DNA of 64,000 nucleotides, from assembly GCA_029747015.1 (NCBI GenBank), contig JAKOGI010000832.1, positions 62,001 through 126,000 of the forward strand, read 5' to 3'. Every line of letters begins with the position of its first letter. Position 1 is the first letter of the stretch. Origin of the DNA: Carnegiea gigantea (taxonomy: Eukaryota; Streptophyta; Magnoliopsida; Caryophyllales; Cactaceae). Position numbers and translations under genes: made by a program. The notes under the pieces were generated by a model that was given only the letters and a program-made list of their open reading frames with translations, was not told the DNA's origin and searched no databases. Positions 57,773 through 64,000 of this stretch are shown piece after piece.

Positions 57773-57777
57773 ACACA
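57773..57777 (+). repeat. Target site duplication, right (SIRE-2)
   Basis: ACACA directly after ATTCAACA. Chromovirus LTR sequence resumes with AATGTGCACAATTTCGG. Confidence 0.88.
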
Positions 57778-59131
57778 AATGTGCACAATTTCGGTCCAAT
57801 CTGTACAGTCGTAGCAAAACGACGATAATGTTTTCCACAGAACTCAGATTAAGGCGATTCAAAAGGCATTTGAAAGATAACTCATTGATCAATACCAGTG
57901 CTTTCGTAAAGTCTCCTGTTCAAATATGCTCCTAGTTTCAATGCATTCTGCGTATTCTTTAGTAAATTGGCCATACCTTTGTCCACATAACTCGAAATTG
58001 AGTAATTCCAGAGCCTATTGAAAGCTAACTCATTAGGCTATCACTACAGAAAAAATCACAATTTTTCAATGGGCCAAACAGTACCAGCTAATTCCCAAAG
58101 TGACCCCTGTTTCAGATCTATTGACAGCTCAATAACCCCATATTTGCAATCTTTTCTTCACATAACCGCCCACTAAAATCACTCTTTAACTTACATAAAT
58201 TAGCATAAACATCTTGATATTCATTACCAATTTAAAGATCACAAAATTGCATTTAAAACAATCAAAATCCATCATTACACCCTAAACTTGCATGAACATG
58301 AACAACCTCCATCTTTTCTTTCTTTCAAGATGATCCAACCAATAAAACATCAAAATAACTCTTGATTGCATCAAAACAACATGATTAAAAATCAAAACCA
58401 AGAATCAAAATCCAAATCACAAATAAAAAACAACAAGATAGGCTGAGGTATTACTCACTTGATGCTTGAAAAAGAGAGGTGTGAGTGATGCTTGAAAGGT
58501 GGGGAAAGTGGCTGGTGGCTGGAGGGGTCTTGGGGTGGCTGAATGGTGGTATTTCTGGTGGTGTTTTCTGACAGAAAAGGGGCAGCAACAGGCAGCAAAG
58601 GGGACGGTAGCAAGGGGCCAGCAGAAATGAAGAGAAAGAGAGGAAGAAGAAGCAAAGCTTATGTGTGTTACATTTGCTTGCTTGGTTGATATTTATTTTG
58701 CCTTGATTGCTTTACTTGGCTGAGATTATCTCTAGCAAAATGACCTTAAACCAATGGAAATTCAACATACACACAATATTACTTAGCCAAGCAAAATGGA
58801 GTAGTAGCTTGTTGGGCCGAAATTTAGCCTAAATGAGCTTAGGCCCGAAAAATATACTTTATGCGAGTGAATTTTTTTTTTGTAGCTCGAAATTAAATTT
58901 TTTTTTTATAATGTAATGAAAATAAATTTAATCACTTAAATCATAGTTATCGGGGCCTACTATCAATTTTTTCGAAATTTTTTTTTCAGTAAATGAAACT
59001 TGAATTGCAAAGTGGGGCCCCAAAATTGAATTCTCCCAACTGGGATGATGAAATGGGATAATTAAATGCGAAAAAATTAATAACACAACTTAATTAAATA
59101 AATAAACATGATTTAGGGTCGGGCTATTACA
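57778..59131 (-). repeat. Chromovirus 5' LTR, 5' portion
   Basis: It matches 28237-29628. The LTR start on the minus strand is TGTAATAGCCCGACCC at 59131, which is the right border of the chromovirus. Confidence 0.8.
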
Positions 59132-59600
59132 TGTTTCTTTTGGCACCTGACCTCATCATTCACTCTTCGTTGTGAAGTCCTTCACTATTAGCAACGAATT
59201 CTTTTACAAAATTCCACCAGTAGTCTAAAGATTTTAATTTTTTTCTGTTTTAGGAAAAGAATAGAATTTGTACTAATAGTAAAATCCTAATCCAACCGTG
59301 ACCCTTTTAGGTCAAATCATTTTTAGTTAAGATTTTGATCATAATTGTATGCTCTAAGCCTAGATTGGACTAGTGTTTGGTTCTAGGTTAGACTAGTCGA
59401 GTCACCTAGGCTAGTAAAATTCTCATTGGTCCTAGATGCACCAATTGAATTCAAGAGAGCCCTTCATTCAGCAGGGGCATTCCATCGAACCAAAGTTTCT
59501 TCCTTCTATAACTTTATCAAGTCAGACCAGCATTCATCACTTTTAAGAGTTTCATAATTCCAGTAAACTTCTCTCTAAGAAACCCAACTTAGCAACCAAG
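59132..59600. other. Unassigned spacer
   Basis: AT-rich sequence between the chromovirus border and the first Cassandra element. I recognise no gene or family. It may be flanking host DNA or decayed LINE sequence. Confidence 0.4.
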
Positions 59601-59682
59601 GGTAATACATCGAATGTGGTTTAAAAAGGATTGAAGTGACTACTTATAATACCAAAGGTAAACCTTTGTTTTCGGGAAGCCT

Positions 59683-59765
59683 TCTCATAAGAACTCCACA
59701 GTTAAGTGTGCTTGTTGTGGAAAAGTCTAGGGACGGGTGACCTCCTGGGAAGTTTCCCAAGCAAC
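59683..59765 (+). ncRNA. 5S rRNA-like domain in Cassandra 1, left LTR
   Basis: From CTCATAAGAACTCCACAG through GGGACGGGTGACCTCC TGGG. It covers the internal promoter part of plant 5S genes, with an altered centre. It is derived sequence, not a 5S gene. Confidence 0.75.
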
Positions 59766-60051
59766 ATGTGAACAAGGATAAAATATGTTGGAAAGACTTG
59801 TGATGATTTATAGGGCCAATTGATAATCCTTGAAGTTGCTCCTGGTAACAATTCATAATCCCACAAGGATCGGGCAGATCGCATCAAAGCCGACCAGCAA
59901 CTGTGAGATGCGCTAGTAGATGGGAGAGCCCTGGGTAGTTACCTAGCAGGGTAAAGATACTGGGATGGACTACCAATCAAGAGGACTTATAAGTCAATTG
60001 TATAGTAAGGCACAACGAGGGCGTTGTGTTCTTTAAGTGGGGGTGATTAAT

Positions 60052-60330
60052 TGTAATACCCTATATGTGGCTTGAAATGCATTGAAATGACTACTTATAA
60101 CACCCAAGGTGTTTCTTCCTTTTCGGAAGCCTACTCTTAAGAACTCCAGAGTTAAGCATGCTTATTGTGAAGAAATTTTGGGAAGGTGACCTCATCGGAA
60201 GTTTTTTAGACAGCTTGTGAGCGAGGACGAAATATGTTAGAAATGCTTGTGGTAATTTGTGGGCCTAGTTGACGATCTTTGAATTGTTCTTGGTAACAAT
60301 TTACAGCTTAGCAAAGTTTGGGGTGTTACA
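60052..60330 (+). repeat. Cassandra 1 right LTR
   Basis: Starts TGTAATACCC and ends GGGGTGTTACA, 279 bp. Its 5S-like part (about 60128-60215) is more diverged (GGTGACCTCATCGGAAGTT). Confidence 0.8.
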
Positions 60331-60460
60331 GTAAGACTTCTTCCATGTTATCCAAAAAGGGGTATTTCTCCATTTCCATTGGCACAACAAAATTATAACA
60401 AATTTTAAAACATAGTTTTCATCAGGACATCCTATATTGACTCACACTCAATTCTTGAAG
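60331..60460. other. Short spacer between the two Cassandra elements
   Basis: 130 bp with no recognised feature. It ends in TGAAG, the likely target duplication of Cassandra 2. Confidence 0.4.
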
Positions 60461-60733
60461 TGTAACGCCTCGACCCCTCTCCCGTGTCACGAGCAGTTAC
60501 CGAGAACGACTCCAAGCATCATCGACTGGCCCCACAAATCACCACAAGTCCTTTCGATGTGCTTCGTCCTCGCTCACACGTTTACCTCAGGAGGTCACCC
60601 ATCCTAAGATTGCTCTCCAGCAAGCACACTTAACTGTGGAGTTCTTAAGGGTTGGCTTCCCCAAAAAAAACGTGCAACTTTAATGATATAAGTAGTCACT
60701 TCGACCCTTTTAAGCCACACTCGGGGTGTTACA
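60461..60733 (-). repeat. Cassandra 2 left LTR (3' LTR)
   Basis: 273 bp. It has TGTAACGCCTCGACCCC and ACTCGGGGTGTTACA ends and a reverse 5S-like region at about 60588-60660. Confidence 0.85.
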
Positions 60734-60886
60734 ATCACCCCCACTTGAAGTGCCCAACGTCCTCATTGTGCCTCACTAACCAAATGACTTACGAGTCCTC
60801 TTAACCAATGGTCTACACCCCGTATCTTTGCCCTACTAGGTGACTGCCCATGGGCTCTCATTCACTAGCGCAGCTCACATTCGTGG

Positions 60887-60902
60887 GTCGGCTTTGATAC
60901 CA
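60887..60902 (-). promoter_or_regulatory. Cassandra 2 primer-binding site
   Basis: TGGTATCAAAGCCGAC on the minus strand, two bases from the LTR end. Confidence 0.8.
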
Positions 60903-60904
60903 TC

Positions 60905-61187
60905 TGTAACGGCCCGACCCCTCTCCCGGGCTGTGAGCAGTCACTAAGAATGACTCCAAGTTTCATCGACTGGCTCCATAAATCAGTACAAGTCTTTCCG
61001 GCATGCTTCGTTCTCGCTCACTCGCTACCTGGGAAACTTCTCAGAAGGTCACCCATCCTAAGATTGCTCCCTAACAGGCACGCTTAACTGTAGAGTTCTT
61101 AAGAGTGGGCTTCCTGAAAAGAAAGGTTTACCTTTGGTGATATAAGTAGTCACTTCGATCCTTTTAAGTCACACTCAGGGTGTTACA
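60905..61187 (-). repeat. Cassandra 2 right LTR (5' LTR)
   Basis: 283 bp. It has TGTAACGGCCCGACCCC and ACTCAGGGTGTTACA ends and a 5S-like region at about 61035-61110. Confidence 0.85.
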
Positions 61188-61449
61188 TAAAGTCACTATC
61201 ACCTCCTTTTGTCTCTACTATCTTGAAATTGAAGAGACGCCTAACATAAAAGGCTTTTAGGTAAAGTTACAAAATGTTGTCTGTTGTTTCAGGTTACGCT
61301 TGACAAAAGGAGCTTCAAGGATTAGTACTGAGACCCTCTAAGCTCTATAAACATTCGTCAGAAGCTTATCATGGAGTGCCAACCAAATGAATATTTTGAT
61401 TATATGGTTAGTTTTTAATCTCCAAACTTCTTTCCTAACTAGATCTGAT
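61188..61449. other. Unassigned sequence, possibly the LINE 3' part
   Basis: No clear motif. By position it could be the downstream end of the minus-strand LINE. Confidence 0.35.
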
Positions 61450-64000
61450 CCAATTCATGTTCTTCATTCTTGATAACACAGAGGGCAGAGTTAATAGTAA
61501 ATCATCCCTACTAGAACCACACCAAAAATTAAAATCATGTGCGCATCTTCATTCAAGATCAGTTCAAAGGAAGCTAGGGCCCTTAAGGCATGTTGGAAAG
61601 GTACTATACAAAACTATCTCACCTCTATCCTCTTCATTCCTCATAATAGTCCCTTACAAGAAAAGATTACGTATGGAGGGAAATATGTTTAAGAGCCATA
61701 GAAATCAAAGGGAGATCACATATTTAACGTTGAGTATGAAAGTACATAATTTGTTGGCAAATTCCTTTGTGAATGATGTTCATGTTCTCCACAATTCCTT
61801 TCCAGGCATTAAACACCAAGGGTTTAGGTTGCGTCACCTCTAGTCCATATTTACCATTATATAATATTTGCTACTTGGAATTCTTAACAATAAGGTGTTT
61901 CTTTCTAAGTTTTTCCACCATAATTTAGCTAAAAAAGTTGAGTTAAGTTTCCATGCCGAACATTTTTAGGTTAGTCACCTTCTTGTAACACATAAGACGC
62001 ATTTCCCTCTCAGTATTTAGAATTCTTGAGCACCCTAAAAAAATGGCAGGTTTTACACCCATAACATCACAAAAGAACTAAAACAATGTGGTCATTCTTA
62101 TGGTGTAGGTAAGAATTTTTGCAATAATTAATTGGATCAAAGTACGCCTACTAACCAGGGGGAGATACTTAGTCTTTCTAGCCAAACTCCGATTAATTAT
62201 TTCCATAATGTGTTATAATCATTCCCAAGTAACTTATCTATTAATTGTAGGGAGTCCAAAGATTTTTTAGATCATCTATATATTTCATCCCAAAAATGCC
62301 ACGAATGTCCTCACTATCTTATTTTGAGTGTTAGGATTAATTAAAACTCATGATTATAAAGAGCTAGCTCTTTTGGCCTAAGGCTTGACGAAATCTATTA
62401 AGGAAGGCTTTAATGATCCAGGGTTGTTCCTTATTAGCTTTTGAAAATAAAACATTGTCCTCTAGATAGAGAAGGTGAGAAATCCTTAGGCCATTTATAC
62501 ACCGAGTCTGGATGCCAAAGGTTGGACTGAATAGATACATCATTGAGATGGAAGATGCATTCATCACATGGAACAAAAAGATAAGGGGATATTGGTGTCC
62601 TCCTTCTCTAATCTCTTGACTTGAATTTCTTAATGGGTTCATCATTCCAGGGAATACTCATTGAGCAAGGCGCCAAACATAGCACAATTGCCTAAGTCAA
62701 CAAATAAGGGAGTTGTGTCTCTAGAAGTGTGTCACATATCAATTTTTTACCAAGCCTATCATGTGCTTTTTGTAGATTAATTTTTAGGGCCAAGACTCCC
62801 TTGTTTCCTTCATTCCTACATATAATGTGAAGAAGCTATCACACGATGATAATATTGCCTTCAATTTGTTACCTCAGGAGGGCACTTGTTTAGGTTAAGG
62901 AAATAAGATATGGCAAGATTGGCTTAAGACACCACATACTAGCTTTGGTAATGATTTTACAAGTCACATTACTAAGGCCTATTGGCCTAAATTAGGACAT
63001 ACACTTAAGATTATAGACCTTGGGGATCAGAGTCAAAAAAGTGCATTCAATCCTTCAGGGGTTGAGTACCTTTGAGTATCTGAAGAAGTAAAACCTTTTA
63101 AAGAAGAGGGCTTGACCCAGTAAGATATAGGTCCTTAAAGGGATCTATACTTTTGAGTGCATTATAACTTCTTTTATAGAGAAAGGATTAGAAGATCTTT
63201 TGTCTAACTTCAGTTAAGACAGGGAATATGTTAGTAGACAAATAAACCAAAATCGCGTAGAGAAGAGGATTAATGAAAAGAGAGGGAAATAATTAATAAT
63301 AATGTTTTTCACATTATCTGGATTAAAGACCTAGAACCTTTCTTGACATTTGATGGACTCACTCATATTATTGTATTTCCACCTAATAACGACACTTAAA
63401 TGAAAGCATCGTGTGCTATAATATTCATCCCAGGTAGCATCCTGTGCTGATTTTTGCGTACAAAAAGGTCTCAATTTGGTTAAGCACATCACTGGATCTT
63501 TCTTCACTTGTGATCCTTGTTTAAAGATTATTTTTTTTACACCTTCTAGTTTAGTAAAAGGTTTCCTTTTGCATCTGAATAAATTTTCAAATACTTTCCA
63601 ATTTTGAAGCCCTACAATAGCATGATTGAGAATAGAACCAATAGACAAGTTTGGTTGTCATTACCAAGGTATTACTCATCAAAATTTTTATGATCAATTC
63701 ACACTGCATAAAAACTCAAAAGGTTTAATATTTTCAGGTAAAGGGGCCAATTTAGTAATGTTAATTAAGCAGGAACAATGATTTAAATAGCTACGAGCAA
63801 CATCTTTCAATCCCTCATTTAAACCTCGATCACTAATAAATATTGTATAATGCCCTATCTAATTAAGGACTTTTGCAAATCTTACAAAGTACATCTAGCC
63901 CATGTGAATTTAGCATGTGCACCCTAAATCAATGGGATTGTTGTTTTTCTTAACATTATTAAGCCTTCAAACGCCTTTATAGCTTCTTATCAAATCTATG
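61450..64000 (-). pseudogene. L1-type LINE ORF2 remnant, continuing beyond the window
   Basis: On the minus strand, in order: end of an endonuclease domain (IDLGCTC near 63940, then YLNHCSCLINITKLAPLPENIKPFEFL at 63800-63715, where SDHCP is usual); linker (LQNWKVFENLFRCKRK about 63600 and RCFHLSVVIRWKYNN about 63390); RT (LTLIPKVYNLK about 63040, LGQ/RPI-type remnants near 62990, REGGHQYPLIFLFHVM about 62590, HLLYLEDNVLFSKANKEQ about 62470, where ADD is replaced by LED); thumb (KTKYLPLVSRRTLIQLI about 62170, TYTIRMTTLF); C-terminal zf-RVT region (FNAWKGIVENMNIIHKG about 61800). Many stops and shifts are present, so it is not functional. The order matches plant L1-type elements. Confidence 0.75.

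Larger units (their letters stand above)
27138..59131 (-). mobile_element. Tekay/Del-like chromovirus (Ty3/gypsy), interrupted by two SIRE elements
   Basis: Read on the minus strand: 5' LTR (59131-57778 plus 47214-45608), PBS (45603-45588), leader, gag, protease and RT start (43740-42379), RT rest, RNase H, integrase and chromodomain (31498-29629), PPT (29641-29629), 3' LTR (29628-27138, far end missing). The LTR start reads TGTAATAGCCCGACCC and the LTR end TTGGGGGCGTTACA. Pol wording (SSYHPETDGQ, EETFAP-free gypsy RT, VHNV..SQ region) and a C-terminal ETEEEVKAKYPYLF segment support a chromovirus. Coding parts are badly decayed by stops, shifts and deletions. Outer target duplications cannot be compared because the other end lies outside the window. 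Confidence 0.78.
59601..60330 (+). mobile_element. Cassandra-type TRIM element 1 (5S-derived LTRs), decayed
   Basis: LTRs at about 59601-59876 and 60052-60330 each carry a stretch like 5S rRNA: AGAACTCCACAGTTAAG and GGGTGACCTCCTGGGAAGT in the first, AGAACTCCAGAGTTAAGC in the second. The 175-bp interior starts with a PBS-like GCATCAAAGCCGAC and ends AAGTGGGGGTGATTAAT, a polypurine tract. Short non-coding elements with 5S sequence in the LTR are known as Cassandra. The LTRs are clearly diverged and the 5' LTR has lost its TG. No convincing target duplication is seen. Confidence 0.82.
60461..61187 (-). mobile_element. Cassandra-type TRIM element 2 (5S-derived LTRs), better preserved
   Basis: LTRs at 60461-60733 and 60905-61187 start TGTAACG and end GTGTTACA on the plus strand. 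The 5S-like parts lie in reverse (AGGAGGTCACCCATCCTAAG and CACACTTAACTGTGGAGTTC). The minus-strand PBS at 60902-60887 reads TGGTATCAAAGCCGAC, one mismatch to the initiator-Met core. The PPT is CAAGTGGGGGTGAT before the minus-strand 3' LTR. Flanks TGAAG (60456-60460) and TAAAG (61188-61192) differ by one transition and are a probable target duplication. The element is 727 bp with no coding capacity, as normal for the family. Confidence 0.87.

Noticed and set aside
59132..59600. Host gene fragment next to the chromovirus border
   Set aside because: No frame or splice pattern could be supported. It is left as unassigned.
59683..61110. Genuine 5S rRNA genes
   Set aside because: Each match covers only part of 5S, is diverged, and lies between LTR-type ends with PBS and PPT. 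These are Cassandra LTRs.
61457..61843. 128-codon plus-strand reading frame
   Set aside because: It lies antisense to the zf-RVT region of the decayed LINE (WKGIVENMNIIHKG on the minus strand) and shows no domain of its own.

Overview
This window looks like heterochromatic, transposon-dense DNA from a flowering plant, probably a eudicot. I see no host gene, tRNA or complete rRNA gene. Almost every base from 1 to 59131 belongs to a nest of LTR retrotransposons, and the last 5 kb holds two small 5S-derived elements and a decayed LINE. SIRE/Maximus-type copia elements, chromoviruses and Cassandra elements together point to an angiosperm. Species cannot be told from the sequence.

Layout. (1) Positions 1-27137 (+): a tandem array of one large non-coding LTR element of the LARD type, with three ~3 kb LTRs (1443-4447, 16613-19510, 24137-27137) separated by ~4.5 kb internal regions. 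The array already runs when the window opens. (2) Positions 8333-15968 (+): a complete CRM-like Ty3/gypsy element (1553-bp LTRs, CATGG target duplication) inserted in the second LARD internal region. Its gag-pol frame has seven in-frame stops and no visible frameshift. (3) Positions 27138-59131 (-): one Tekay/Del-like chromovirus read right to left: 5' LTR (59131 down to 45608), primer-binding site, leader, gag/protease/RT remnants (43740-42379), then RT/RNase H/integrase/chromodomain remnants (31498-29629) and a truncated 3' LTR (29628-27138). (4) Two SIRE-type Ty1/copia elements, both (-), interrupt it: SIRE-1 (31499-42373) in the RT region and SIRE-2 (47215-57772) in the 5' LTR. Each carries gag-pol plus an extra ORF between pol and the 3' LTR. 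The extra ORF is intact, 625 codons, in SIRE-2. (5) Positions 59601-60330 (+) and 60461-61187 (-): two Cassandra-type TRIMs with 5S rRNA-derived LTRs, in opposite orientation. (6) About 61450-64000 (-): a decayed L1-type LINE ORF2 that continues past the right edge.

Relative history. The chromovirus is the oldest shell. The LARD array appears to sit inside the chromovirus 3' LTR, and the CRM-like element is inside the LARD. By-eye LTR comparison gives about 3% divergence for the CRM-like element and about 1.5% for each SIRE element, so the SIREs are the youngest.

Most interesting signal. The LARD and the chromovirus share LTR ends, an initiator-Met PBS, the polypurine tract with the last bases of pol, and a structured leader. 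Downstream of the PBS both carry a series of small hairpins in the same order, some kept by paired changes. This looks like an autonomous/non-autonomous partnership with a candidate shared RNA packaging or dimerisation signal. Other points are a conserved in-frame UGA at the SIRE gag/pol junction, an in-frame deletion of the SIRE-2 integrase core, and a SIRE 3' ORF that looks nuclear rather than envelope-like.
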